Below are positions 19,512 to 27,993 of a stretch of DNA of 64,000 bases, one piece after another. Origin of the DNA: Nesterenkonia ebinurensis. Its GTDB lineage: Bacteria > Actinomycetota > Actinomycetes > Actinomycetales > Micrococcaceae. The stretch covers positions 124,001 to 188,000 of the forward strand of contig NZ_VWNF01000045.1 in the NCBI RefSeq assembly GCF_008711175.1, written 5' to 3'. Both the position numbers and the translations under genes were made by a program. Position 1 is the stretch's first letter. The number at the start of each line of letters is the position of its first letter. The notes below the pieces were generated by a model. The model searched no databases. It saw only the letters and a list, made by a program, of their open reading frames with translations, and was not told the DNA's origin.

Positions 19512-20267
19512 ATGACGAATTCAGAGAAGGATCTGACCGGCAAGGGCGCGATCATCACCGGCTCATCCCGGGGGATCGGCGCGGCCACCGCTCAGCTGAT
19601 CGGAGAGCGCGGTGCCGGCGTAGTGGTCAATTACCGGGCCAAAGCCCCCCGGGCCAATAAGGTGGTTAAGGGGATCGAGGCCGCCGGCGGGAAGGCCGTA
19701 GCAGTGCAGGCCGACCTGACTGAAGCAGCCGGTGCACAGGCGTTGGTCGACACCGCAGTGGAAAACTTCGGCTCCCTGGATCTGCTGATCCTCAACGCCT
19801 CTGGCGGCATGGAGGCAGACCGTGGCGAGGACTACGCGCTCAAGCTCAACCGCGACGCCCAGGTCACTATGGTCAAGACCGCCATCCAGGTGATGCCGGC
19901 CGGCTCCCAGATCGTGTTCGTCACCAGCCATCAGGCTCACTTCATCAATCAGGTGGCCACTATGGACGCCTACCAGCCGGTGGCCCGCTCCAAGCGCGCC
20001 GGGGAGGACGCACTGCGTGCACTGGTGCCCGTCCTGGATGAGAGGGGGATCCTGCTGACGATCGTCTCCGGGGACATGATCGAGGGCACCATCACCGCCA
20101 CCCTGCTCAACCGGGCACAACCCGGAGCGCTCGAGGCCCGCCGCGAGGCAGCCGGCAAGCTCTACACGGTCGAGGAATTCGCCGCGGAGATTGCCAAGCT
20201 TGTGGGCGCCGACCTCGAACAGGCACACACCGAGCTCGTCGGCGGTGCCGAAGATTTCCTGAGCTAG
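19512..20267 (+). CDS. SDR family oxidoreductase with shifted active-site lysine
   Basis: 251 residues from the ATG at 19512, preceded by GAGGAAG. The frame is open upstream but runs into the inverted repeat. The Rossmann motif TGSSRGIGAAT, the NAS of LILNASGG and Ser in VTSHQAHF are present. The expected YxxxK reads YQPVARSK, with Lys seven residues after Tyr, so classical catalysis is doubtful or uses another lysine geometry. The substrate is unknown. It is convergent with the M56 peptidase gene. Confidence 0.8.
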   Translation: MTNSEKDLTGKGAIITGSSRGIGAATAQLIGERGAGVVVNYRAKAPRANKVVKGIEAAGGKAVAVQADLTEAAGAQALVDTAVENFGSLDLLILNASGGMEADRGEDYALKLNRDAQVTMVKTAIQVMPAGSQIVFVTSHQAHFINQVATMDAYQPVARSKRAGEDALRALVPVLDERGILLTIVSGDMIEGTITATLLNRAQPGALEARREAAGKLYTVEEFAAEIAKLVGADLEQAHTELVGGAEDFLS

Positions 20268-20282
20268 TGGCTCGCCGCGCTG

Positions 20283-21263
20283 CTAGCCCAGCAGCAGTCC
20301 TGTCGGAACGGCCAGTAGACCGACAGACAGGACGACGACGCCGGCTACAGCGGATCTGCCCAGTGGCTGCTGAGGAACCAGCAACCGCCGCAGCCGTGCA
20401 CCGGAGAGCAGCGTTGGTTCCGCCGGCGGGTGCACGCCCCACTCGCCTCTCGGCTGAGTGACCGCGGCCTTCGCACCTAAAGGGCCGGAGGATTCGCCGG
20501 ACAGAGCGATGGCGCGCAGCAGATCCTTGGGGGCGTGCTGAGCCAGGGCTCCTTCGTCGGCGAGCATCTCGGTGAGCTCCAATACCGCCTCGCGGCCATA
20601 GCGGGTGGTGGGCAGCCAGGGCAGCGCCCGGTACCACGCCTCGAAGGCCATGGTGAGCAGGTGGTGGCGCTGCTTCAGATGCGTCTGCTCATGGGCCACC
20701 ACGGCGGCCAGCTCAGCCTCGCTGAGTGTTTCCAACAGCCCTCGTGAAAGCACAGTGACCGAACTGGCATTGGTGCGGCCGGGAAGACAGTAGGCCAGGG
20801 GAGCGTCGTGTTCGATGACATGGGTGTCGGTGTCCTCGTTCCCGTTCTGCAGGGGAGTGGAGAGCAGGTCCACCAACTGCCGGTGCCGACGGCGGGCGCT
20901 GAGCACCCGAACGTAGGTGCGGGCCAGAGTCAGCAGCAGATGGCCACCCAGCAGCAAGCCCAGGCAGAGCGCGAAGATATGCCAGGGGTGGACCTCCAGT
21001 TCGGCTAATGCGACGTAGTCTTCCTGGAGCGTCAGCCGGATCGCGGTGCTCACTGCGGCAGGCAGGTTATCGCCGAAGGGGGAGAGCCCAAGGACAATGG
21101 GCGCGCCCACCATGGAGAGCCCCCCGGCCAGGGCGATCGCCTGCCAGAGCAGCATCGCCGCCCAGGGTGAGCGGGTGCGGAAATGCGCATTGTGCAAGAG
21201 TTTGGGCACTGGAACTGCCAGCAGTACCGCAAGCGCGGCGAGCAGCAGGGCAAGAACAGTCAC
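20283..21263 (-). CDS. M56 family (BlaR1-like) membrane metallopeptidase
   Basis: 326 residues from a GTG. The zincin motif VVAHEQTHLKQRHH (about 190) and the downstream ADEGAL glutamate fit M56 peptidases. Hydrophobic segments are at the N terminus, about 35-60, 90-112 and the C terminus. BlaR1-type proteins cleave a BlaI repressor upon signal; the blaI-like gene lies just upstream. No penicillin-sensor domain is present. Residues about 261-286 are encoded by a copy of the dispersed repeat. A -10-like TAGACT lies six bases before the GTG, so it also has its own leaderless promoter. Confidence 0.85.
   Translation of the reverse strand: MTVLALLLAALAVLLAVPVPKLLHNAHFRTRSPWAAMLLWQAIALAGGLSMVGAPIVLGLSPFGDNLPAAVSTAIRLTLQEDYVALAELEVHPWHIFALCLGLLLGGHLLLTLARTYVRVLSARRRHRQLVDLLSTPLQNGNEDTDTHVIEHDAPLAYCLPGRTNASSVTVLSRGLLETLSEAELAAVVAHEQTHLKQRHHLLTMAFEAWYRALPWLPTTRYGREAVLELTEMLADEGALAQHAPKDLLRAIALSGESSGPLGAKAAVTQPRGEWGVHPPAEPTLLSGARLRRLLVPQQPLGRSAVAGVVVLSVGLLAVPTGLLLG
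20408..20483 (+). repeat. Dispersed 75-bp repeat, copy inside the M56 peptidase gene
   Basis: Begins GCAGCGTTGGTTCCGCC and ends CTTCGCACCTAAAGG. It is aligned throughout with copies at 8263 (opposite strand), 34748 and 36543. It lies inside an open reading frame and encodes GPLGAKAAVTQPRGEWGV on the minus strand. Confidence 0.75.
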
Positions 21264-21388
21264 CGAACCAGTCTAATGACCCTGGTGTCCCAGCCGTTGC
21301 CCCGCCTGCTCAGCCTCTGCGTCGCAAGCTGTTAACACTGAGCTATAACCCTCGACCATAGGATCACGGCAGATCTGTGACAGGCGGA

Positions 21389-21727
21389 CTAACTCAGGAT
21401 GCGGCGCAGGGCGGCAGCTTCCTCTTCGGAGACCCCGCCGATGAACCGGGCTAGTACGGCCTCGCGGTCCGGTGCTGTGCCCAACACCTCATTGAGCATC
21501 TCCACGGTGTGCTCCTCACGGGTGGCGGTAGCCGCGTAGCGATGCGGACGGGTGCTGCGCTCCCGCTCGACCATTCCCTTCTTCTCCAGTCGGGCCAGCA
21601 CAGTGAGCACTGTGGTCACGGCAAGCTCCTCATCCAACTGACCGCAGACTTCATTGGCGCTCAACTGCTGACCCGACTCCCACAGCAGGGTCATCACTGA
21701 ACGTTCCAACTCACCGAGTGAGGCCAT
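21389..21727 (-). CDS. BlaI/MecI-family transcriptional repressor
   Basis: 112 residues. The winged-helix N-terminal domain reads LGELERSVMTLLWESGQQLSANEVCGQL, then VTTVLTVLARLEKKGMVERERSTRPHRYAA, the classical BlaI recognition region. A C-terminal helix mediates dimerisation. AAGGAG lies upstream of the ATG. It is transcribed ahead of the M56 peptidase, its probable inactivating protease. No beta-lactamase gene is in the window, so the signal and regulon are open. Confidence 0.92.
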   Translation of the reverse strand: MASLGELERSVMTLLWESGQQLSANEVCGQLDEELAVTTVLTVLARLEKKGMVERERSTRPHRYAATATREEHTVEMLNEVLGTAPDREAVLARFIGGVSEEEAAALRRILS

Positions 21728-21789
21728 GGATGTGCTCCTTCGAGGAAAACTACTTTCTGCCTACACGATACTCCGATCAGCGCCGGTTT

Positions 21790-21806
21790 TCTACATTCGG
21801 TAGAAG
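21790..21806. promoter_or_regulatory. Operator-like dyad TTCTAC-N5-GTAGAA, copy 3 (upstream of blaI)
   Basis: Perfect 6-bp arms, 63 bases upstream of the blaI-like start. CTAC/GTAG half sites resemble the TACA/TGTA-type operators of the BlaI/CopY family, consistent with autoregulation. Confidence 0.6.
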
Positions 21807-21824
21807 TGTTGCGCCAGCTATGGC

Positions 21825-24365
21825 TCAGCCGCTGACCAGGGCGGCAGCATTCTGAAACAGCGCCTCAGGGCTGGACGCCACTGCATCAATAGGCTGGTCC
21901 ACCGGCACCCCCGAGCCGTCGCGGCGAGCCAGCTCGGCAGGCACCGTGCGCGGCGCCCCGCGCCGATCAGCAGCCAGCGGAGGCGCCAGCACGGCCGCAC
22001 CCAGGGTGAGGTGATCCTCCCCGCGCAGGAACCGGTGGGCCCGCACCCCGCCGGTGTCACGGCCTTTAATGGGGAACTCAGCAAGGTCAGAGACCTTGAT
22101 GCTCTCTCCGCCGAGACCCTCCAGGGTCTCTGAGCCAGCAGCGCAGGACACCACCACAGCGGCAGCGGGTGAATCAGCTGATGCCGCAGGGATCGCCGAG
22201 AAGCCGATCACGGCATCTCCGGCACTGAGCTTCATACCTGCCACCCCGCCCCCGGTGCGGCCCTGTGGACGCACCTTGGACGCCTCGAAAGTCAGCAACT
22301 GGGCGGCCCGGGAGATGAACACCAGACGGTCGGATTCCTCAGCGGCCACAGCAGCCCCGACCACCTGGTCCTTGTCCTTGAGGCTGATGACCTCCCAGTG
22401 CTCGCCCTTGGCCGGATATTCCGGGCGTACCCGTTTCACCCGACCGGCGGCGGTAGCCAGGGCAAGCACGGTATCCAGCGGGAAGAAACCAACCAGCTCC
22501 TCCTTCTTCTCCAGCTGCAGGGAGCCGGTGAAGAAGTCTTTGGTCTTGGCCCCCTGGTTGAGATTGACCGTGCCGCCGGCGATCTCCACCACCGGCATTT
22601 CGATCACCGGCACCCGCAGCATCCGCCCTGTGGAGGTCACTGCGCCGATCTCAGCCCGGGCAGTGGTGGCCAGCAGGGAGCGCAGGGCATCATGACGGCG
22701 CCTGCGCGGTGGGTGCAGCAGGGCCGAACGGTCTGAGGTGCGGGCCAGCATCCCGGAATCAGACAGCAGTACCCAGCAAGGTGAGTCTGGGATCTCCAAA
22801 CCGCCTGCGACGTCGTCGTTGTTCTTCCCAGGTGTCCGGGCAGCGGCTACTGCGGGAGTGGCATCGGGCTCAGCGTCCACCAGCTCGGAGCGGCGCTCAT
22901 CACCGTGTTTCTGGGCCACCTCCGCAAGCTCACCGGCCACCGTCTGGCGCAGCAGAGTCTCGGAGTCCAGGATGGCCTGCAGCTGGGCAATCTCCTCCTC
23001 AAGCTTCTGCTTCTCCTGTTCCAGCTCAAGGGTGGAGTATCGGGTCAGCTGGCGCAGCCGCAGCTCCAGAATGTGCTCGGCCTGAGGCTGGGTGAGATCG
23101 AAGATGGTCATCAGTCGTTCCCGTGCGGTGGCAGTATCCTCAGCAGCCCGGATGATCTGGATGACCTCATCGATATCAAGGATCGCGATGAGCAGGCCTT
23201 CGACCAGGTGCAGCCGGTCCTTCCGCTTGCCCAGCCGGTAGCTGGTGCGGCGGCGGACCACATCAATCCGGTGGTCCACATAGACCTGCAGCAGCTCGAG
23301 CAGTCCCAGGGTGCGCGGCTGACCGTTGACCAGGGCCACATTATTGATGCCGAAACTGGTCTCCAGAGGGGTGTGCTTATACAGCTGGGCAAGGACCGCA
23401 TGCGGGTCGAACCCAGCCTTGAGCTCCACCACCATGCGGGTGCCGTGCCTGCGATCGGTGAGATCCAGGATGTCGGAGATGCCGGCCAGCTTCTTGGCCT
23501 GAGCAGCCTCCTTGGTCTTGGCGATGACGGTTTCTGGGCCCACCATGTAGGGCAGTTCGGTGACGATGATCCCGTTGCGGCGGGCCGAAACCTGCTCAAT
23601 GCTGGCCTTGGCCCGGATCTTGAAGCTGCCGCGGCCGCTCCGGTAGGCCTGATGCACCCCATCCAGCCCCACAATCCGGCCTCCCGAGGGGAAGTCCGGG
23701 CCGGGGATATGGGCCAGGATGTCCTCCAGGCTGGCCTTCGGGTTGAGGATCAGGTGCTGGGCGCCGGAGATCACCTCACCTAGGTTGTGCGGGGCCATAT
23801 TGGTGGCCATGCCCACCGCGATCCCGGAGGCGCCGTTGACCAGCAGGTTGGGGAAGGCTGCCGGCAGCACCGAGGGCTGCATGAACTGATTGTCGTAGTT
23901 CGGCTCAAAGTCGACCACGTCCTCATCAAGATCCGCGGTCAGTGCCAGGGCGGCTGGGGCCATCCGTGCTTCGGTGTAGCGCGGGGCGGCCGGTCCGTCG
24001 TCCAGGGAGCCGAAGTTGCCGTGGCCGTCCACCAGAGGAAGCCGCAGCGCCCAGGACTGAGCCATCCGGACCAGGGCATCATAGATGGCGGCATCCCCGT
24101 GCGGGTGCAGCTTACCCATCACCTCGCCCACCACCCGGGCGGACTTCACATGGCCCTTATCCGGGCGCAGTCCCATCTGGGCCATCATGTAGAGGATCCG
24201 GCGCTGCACCGGTTTCAGCCCATCTCGAGCATCGGGCAGCGCCCGCGAATAGATCACCGAATAGGCGTACTCAAGGAAGGATGTCTCCATCTCGGAGGAG
24301 ACGTCGATATCGGTGATGTTCTCGGCCGGGGTCTCAGGGGCCGCGGCAGCGGGACGACGAGCCAT
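21825..24365 (-). CDS. Type IIA DNA topoisomerase subunit A (ParC/GyrA family)
   Basis: 846 residues. The winged-helix breakage-reunion domain has DGLKPVQRRILYMM, KLHPHGDAAIYDALVRMAQ and the catalytic Tyr in APRYTEARMA. A coiled-coil region follows, then the C-terminal beta-pinwheel, which holds a GyrA-box-like QGRTGGG. The quinolone-region residues fit topoisomerase IV ParC of Micrococcales better than GyrA, because the linker is short and gyrA normally follows gyrB near the origin. No parE partner is in the window. It is divergent from the GNAT/acyl-CoA synthetase gene. Confidence 0.9.
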   Translation of the reverse strand: MARRPAAAAPETPAENITDIDVSSEMETSFLEYAYSVIYSRALPDARDGLKPVQRRILYMMAQMGLRPDKGHVKSARVVGEVMGKLHPHGDAAIYDALVRMAQSWALRLPLVDGHGNFGSLDDGPAAPRYTEARMAPAALALTADLDEDVVDFEPNYDNQFMQPSVLPAAFPNLLVNGASGIAVGMATNMAPHNLGEVISGAQHLILNPKASLEDILAHIPGPDFPSGGRIVGLDGVHQAYRSGRGSFKIRAKASIEQVSARRNGIIVTELPYMVGPETVIAKTKEAAQAKKLAGISDILDLTDRRHGTRMVVELKAGFDPHAVLAQLYKHTPLETSFGINNVALVNGQPRTLGLLELLQVYVDHRIDVVRRRTSYRLGKRKDRLHLVEGLLIAILDIDEVIQIIRAAEDTATARERLMTIFDLTQPQAEHILELRLRQLTRYSTLELEQEKQKLEEEIAQLQAILDSETLLRQTVAGELAEVAQKHGDERRSELVDAEPDATPAVAAARTPGKNNDDVAGGLEIPDSPCWVLLSDSGMLARTSDRSALLHPPRRRRHDALRSLLATTARAEIGAVTSTGRMLRVPVIEMPVVEIAGGTVNLNQGAKTKDFFTGSLQLEKKEELVGFFPLDTVLALATAAGRVKRVRPEYPAKGEHWEVISLKDKDQVVGAAVAAEESDRLVFISRAAQLLTFEASKVRPQGRTGGGVAGMKLSAGDAVIGFSAIPAASADSPAAAVVVSCAAGSETLEGLGGESIKVSDLAEFPIKGRDTGGVRAHRFLRGEDHLTLGAAVLAPPLAADRRGAPRTVPAELARRDGSGVPVDQPIDAVASSPEALFQNAAALVSG

Positions 24366-24425
24366 AAGCGGTGCTGACAGTCCTTAGTGTCGTATGCGGG
24401 CAAATATCTGGTTAGTCTTGATCCT

Positions 24426-27128
24426 ATGGGTGAAGAGCCGAAAGTCAGCGGATATCCGGCCCACTGGGAGGCAGATGTTGTGCTGCGCGACGGAGCTGCG
24501 GCCCAGCTGCGGCCGGTGGGGCCCGAAGATGCTGAGCGTCTGCAGCGGATGCATGCTGCCCAGTCCGAGTCCTCCATCTACCTGCGCTACTTCACCTATA
24601 AGTCCAAGCTCTCCGAGAAGGAGCTGGAGCGCTTCACTTCCGTGGATCACCGCAACCGAGTCTCCCTAGTGGTGCTGCTGGACGATGAGATCATCGGCGT
24701 CGGCGGCTATGACCGGATTGATGACACCGGGGAGGCAGAGGTCTCCTTCAACATCTCTGATAAGCACCAAGGCCGCGGACTGGGCTCCATCCTGCTGGAG
24801 CATCTGGCTGCTGCAGGGCGGGAATGCGGCATCGAACGGTTCTCTGCCGAGGTGCTGCCGGAGAACCGCAAGATGCTCACTGTCTTCTCCGAAGCCGGCT
24901 ATGAGGTCCAGCGCAAATATGAGGACGGTGTGGTGCTGCTGGAGTTCTCCATCGATCCCACCGAACGTTCCCGGGCGGTGATGGAGTCCCGTGAGCACCG
25001 TGCTGAGGCGCGCAGCGTCGGCGAACTGCTGGCACCGGCCCAGGTGGCGGTGATCGGGGCCTCCAGGGAGTACGGCTCGGTGGGATATCATCTGCTGCAG
25101 AACCTTATCGAGGGCCGGTTCACCGGCGGTGTGCACTCAGTGAACCCGGAGGCCTTCGAGGTCGGAGGCGCCCCGGCCTACTCGTCCCTGGCTCATATCA
25201 AGCAGCAGATCGACCTGGCCGTGGTGGCAGTTCCGGCCCACCACCTACCCGAGGTGATCGCCGACTGCGGCCGGCACGGAGTCAAGAGCATCCTGGTAGT
25301 CACCTCCACCAGCACCGAGCAGCAGCGTGACCTGGTGCGGTTGGCTCGCCGCTGGGGCATGCGGATCATCGGCCCGGCCTCGGCAGGTCTGATCAACACT
25401 GACCCGGACATCAGCCTCAATGCCTCCCTCTCACCCACTATGCCGGTGGCTGGCGGGGTGGGACTCTTCAGCCAGTCCGCCTCCATGGGGGTATCCCTGT
25501 ATGCCCAGGCCCACCGCCGCGAACTGGGGCTCTCCGCAGTAATCTCCGCAGGCAACCGCGCAGACCTCTCCGGCAATGACGCCATGCAGTACTTCGAGGA
25601 CGACCACGCCACCCGGGCGGTGGGCGTCTATCTGGAGTCCTTCGGCAATCCGCGCAAGTTCTCCCGGATCGCGCGCAGGCTCTCGCTGTCCAAGCCGGTG
25701 GTGGTGGCCACCAGTGATCTGATGGGACACCGGCTGCCCCCCGGCCATGAGGTGCGGCTCTCCAGGGCGCCCAAGGGCGCAGTGGACGCCATGCTGAAGA
25801 ACTCCGGAGTCATCCAGGTGGGCAACCACGATTCGCTGATGGATGTGCTGCAGGTGCTGGGCACCCAGCCGATGCCAGCAGGCAACCGGCTGGGCGTGCT
25901 GACCAACTCCGCCTCAATGTCCCGACTGCTGGCTGATGCCGGTGAGTCCCAGGGGCTCAAACCCACCACCATCATCGGCGATGTCGACTTGGACGGCACC
26001 CAACGCCAAGCGGAGCAGAACCTCACCGCTTCCCTTGCTGCGCTGTTTGAGGATGACGAGGTCGACGCCGTGGCCGTGTGTCTGCAGCCCACTATCACCG
26101 GGGACCACTTCGACCACTCCAGAGCCATCTCGATGACCGCCCGGCAGTACACCAAACCAATGGTGATGTCCCTGATCGGCACCCTGGACGCCAATGTGCC
26201 GTTAAACTACATCGGCAATGCCGGCCCGGTGATCGAGACCTCCGCCCTGCAGCAGGGCGTGCCGATCTTCTCCTCACCGGCCCGCTCCATCTCCGCCCTG
26301 GCCAAGATCACCCGTTACCAGTCTTGGCGCGCCCGGGGGGTGGGTGAGACTTATATCCCCGAGGGACTGGAGGGCACTCGTACCGCCCGGGAGACCGACC
26401 AGCTGCTCGATGGCTGGCTGGAGAACGTGGACGGTGCTGCTCTGCGTCGGCTGAACCAGGAGGAGACCCGCCAGCTGCTGAACAGCTATGGGATCGCTCT
26501 GCTTCCAGCTGTGCCCTTCGACGCTCCCGACGACGCCGCGGCAGCCGCTGAGCAGCTGGGCTATCCGGTAGCCGTGAAGTCCACCAATGTCTATCTGCGG
26601 CACCGGTTGGACCTGGGCGGGGTGCAGCTGAACATCGACTCCGAGGACATGCTGCGCCGAGTGGTGGCCGATATGCGACGCCAGCTGGCCAAGTACGGCA
26701 GCCCGGGGCTTGAGGTGCAGGCCATGGCACCCACCGGGCAGGCCTGCATCGTCCGCGCCATTGAGGACCCCATGATGGGGCCGGTGCTCTCCTTCGGCAT
26801 CTCCGGGGATGCAGTGGACCTGCTGAACGACTGGGCCCATGCGGTGCCGCCGCTGACTGATCAGGACCTCTCCCGGCTGCTGAGCACCCCGAAGGCTTCG
26901 CGAAAGCTCTTCGGGTATCAGGGAATACCGGCGGTTGATTTCGACGCCCTGGGGGAGACGGTCCAGCGGGTAGCGATGCTCAAGGACAACCACCCGCAAG
27001 TGGCCAATCTGCAGCTCTCTCCGCTGCTGGCCTCGCCCGAGGGAGTGAATATCCTGCACGCCGGTGTGGACATCGCCAACCCTGAGCAGCGCACCGATTC
27101 CGCACGTAGAGCCATCTCTCAGTACTGA
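24426..27128 (+). CDS. GNAT acetyltransferase fused to an ADP-forming acyl-CoA synthetase
   Basis: 900 residues. N-terminal GNAT domain (about 15-175, acetyl-CoA loop DKHQGRGLGSILLEHL). Then a CoA-binding Rossmann domain (VAVIGASREYGSVGYHL), a succinyl-CoA-ligase-like domain with VGLFSQSASMGVSLYAQA, and a C-terminal ATP-grasp domain (LNQEETRQLLNSYGIALLP). Similar fusions are protein lysine acetyltransferases (Pat type) that control acetyl-CoA synthetase. The start at 24426 is seven bases after TAGTCT, fitting a leaderless message; a GTG at 24387 is the alternative. Confidence 0.85.
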   Translation: MGEEPKVSGYPAHWEADVVLRDGAAAQLRPVGPEDAERLQRMHAAQSESSIYLRYFTYKSKLSEKELERFTSVDHRNRVSLVVLLDDEIIGVGGYDRIDDTGEAEVSFNISDKHQGRGLGSILLEHLAAAGRECGIERFSAEVLPENRKMLTVFSEAGYEVQRKYEDGVVLLEFSIDPTERSRAVMESREHRAEARSVGELLAPAQVAVIGASREYGSVGYHLLQNLIEGRFTGGVHSVNPEAFEVGGAPAYSSLAHIKQQIDLAVVAVPAHHLPEVIADCGRHGVKSILVVTSTSTEQQRDLVRLARRWGMRIIGPASAGLINTDPDISLNASLSPTMPVAGGVGLFSQSASMGVSLYAQAHRRELGLSAVISAGNRADLSGNDAMQYFEDDHATRAVGVYLESFGNPRKFSRIARRLSLSKPVVVATSDLMGHRLPPGHEVRLSRAPKGAVDAMLKNSGVIQVGNHDSLMDVLQVLGTQPMPAGNRLGVLTNSASMSRLLADAGESQGLKPTTIIGDVDLDGTQRQAEQNLTASLAALFEDDEVDAVAVCLQPTITGDHFDHSRAISMTARQYTKPMVMSLIGTLDANVPLNYIGNAGPVIETSALQQGVPIFSSPARSISALAKITRYQSWRARGVGETYIPEGLEGTRTARETDQLLDGWLENVDGAALRRLNQEETRQLLNSYGIALLPAVPFDAPDDAAAAAEQLGYPVAVKSTNVYLRHRLDLGGVQLNIDSEDMLRRVVADMRRQLAKYGSPGLEVQAMAPTGQACIVRAIEDPMMGPVLSFGISGDAVDLLNDWAHAVPPLTDQDLSRLLSTPKASRKLFGYQGIPAVDFDALGETVQRVAMLKDNHPQVANLQLSPLLASPEGVNILHAGVDIANPEQRTDSARRAISQY

Positions 27129-27149
27129 GCCTCCGGGCATCCTTGATCT

Positions 27150-27225
27150 ATGGGAATGCTGCAGATCAACCTGGTCGTTTCTGACCTGGAACAGAGTCCA
27201 GCATTCTATGCCGTGCGAGGGAGGT
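27150..27225 (+). pseudogene. N-terminal remnant of a glyoxalase/VOC family gene
   Basis: From ATG 27150 the frame reads MGMLQINLVVSDLEQSPAFYA, the typical opening of a VOC/glyoxalase domain. The similarity stops after about 24 codons, next to the end of the vapC gene, and the frame runs into unrelated sequence, ending at 27302. It looks like the 5' stub of a gene whose remainder was lost when the toxin-antitoxin module arrived. Confidence 0.55.
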
Positions 27226-27246
27226 CGTGGACATCGCTGCCCCTGA

Positions 27247-27657
27247 TCACCCGTCCAGCCAGTTCTCCACGTGGAGGCCAGGGACCCGGGAGAAGTGTTT
27301 GACGTTATCGGTGATGACTGCCAGCTCCAGGGACAGAGCGTGTCCCGCGATCAGTGTGTCCAGGTCACCTATGGGAGTCCCGGCGGCCCTCAGTCGATAT
27401 TTGAGCTCTGCTGCGGCATCAGCGGCGGCATCGTCGAACGGCAGGGGGCGTATCCACTCAAGCACGTGATGTGCCACAGCCTCGTCGCGCTCCGGGTTTC
27501 TGCTGTTGAGCGCTGCGAAGTACAGCTCATATGCACTGAGGGAGGATGTCGCCACCGCTGAGCTGTGGCGCTGGAGCGGAACGCGGAGCTCCGGCCGCCT
27601 CTTCCTTGCGATCTCGATCAGAATGCTGGTATCGAGAAGAAATCTGGCTGCCGCCAT
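27247..27657 (-). CDS. vapC: VapC-type PIN-domain toxin
   Basis: 136 residues. Acidic active-site residues: Asp in FLLDTSILIEIARK, Glu in SAYELYFAAL, Asp pair in GDLDTLIAGHAL and Asp in AVITDNVKHF. PIN toxins are Mg-dependent RNases that cleave tRNA or rRNA. It is preceded three bases upstream by the cognate antitoxin gene. It abuts the glyoxalase remnant, so it was probably acquired. Confidence 0.9.
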   Translation of the reverse strand: MAAARFLLDTSILIEIARKRRPELRVPLQRHSSAVATSSLSAYELYFAALNSRNPERDEAVAHHVLEWIRPLPFDDAAADAAAELKYRLRAAGTPIGDLDTLIAGHALSLELAVITDNVKHFSRVPGLHVENWLDG

Positions 27658-27660
27658 GCG

Positions 27661-27921
27661 TCAGTTCCATTCGCGCTCGTTGAACTCCGGCTGCCTGGGG
27701 TCGGCCATAAAATCCTCGCTCGCCCCGAAACGTGGATCGCTGAACCACTCATCCCAGTCTTTAGCCATAGGTGCAAGGACAATCTGATCCCCCCGCCTGT
27801 ATGCGAGAATGTCCCGGTCATCCTCTTCGTAGGCGATCTCTTTGGGCAGTCGCACAGCTTGGGTTCTATTAGTGTAGAAGAGCTTAGTCTTCACCTGCTT
27901 GTGAGAAATCGGCAGAGTCAT
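27661..27921 (-). CDS. vapB: VapB-type antitoxin (AbrB/MazE-like fold)
   Basis: 86 residues. The N-terminal swapped-hairpin DNA-binding motif reads KLFYTNRTQAVRLPKEIAY. The acidic C-terminal tail (DPRFGASEDFMADPRQPEFNE) would thread into the VapC active site. A strong AGGAGG ribosome site precedes the ATG. The first gene of the module, it should autoregulate through the 27-bp palindrome immediately upstream. Confidence 0.88.
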   Translation of the reverse strand: MTLPISHKQVKTKLFYTNRTQAVRLPKEIAYEEDDRDILAYRRGDQIVLAPMAKDWDEWFSDPRFGASEDFMADPRQPEFNEREWN

Positions 27922-27933
27922 AGCTTTTCCTCC

Positions 27934-27960
27934 TATGTAGATACCTAGTGTATCTACATA
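27934..27960. promoter_or_regulatory. Palindromic vapBC operator
   Basis: Perfect 11-bp arms TATGTAGATAC and GTATCTACATA around CTAGT, starting just upstream of the vapB ribosome site. AT-rich in a GC-rich genome; the position fits VapBC autorepression. Confidence 0.8.
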
Positions 27961-27993
27961 CTTATGAGGCGTCGAGGCATCAGCCGTTGGGCC

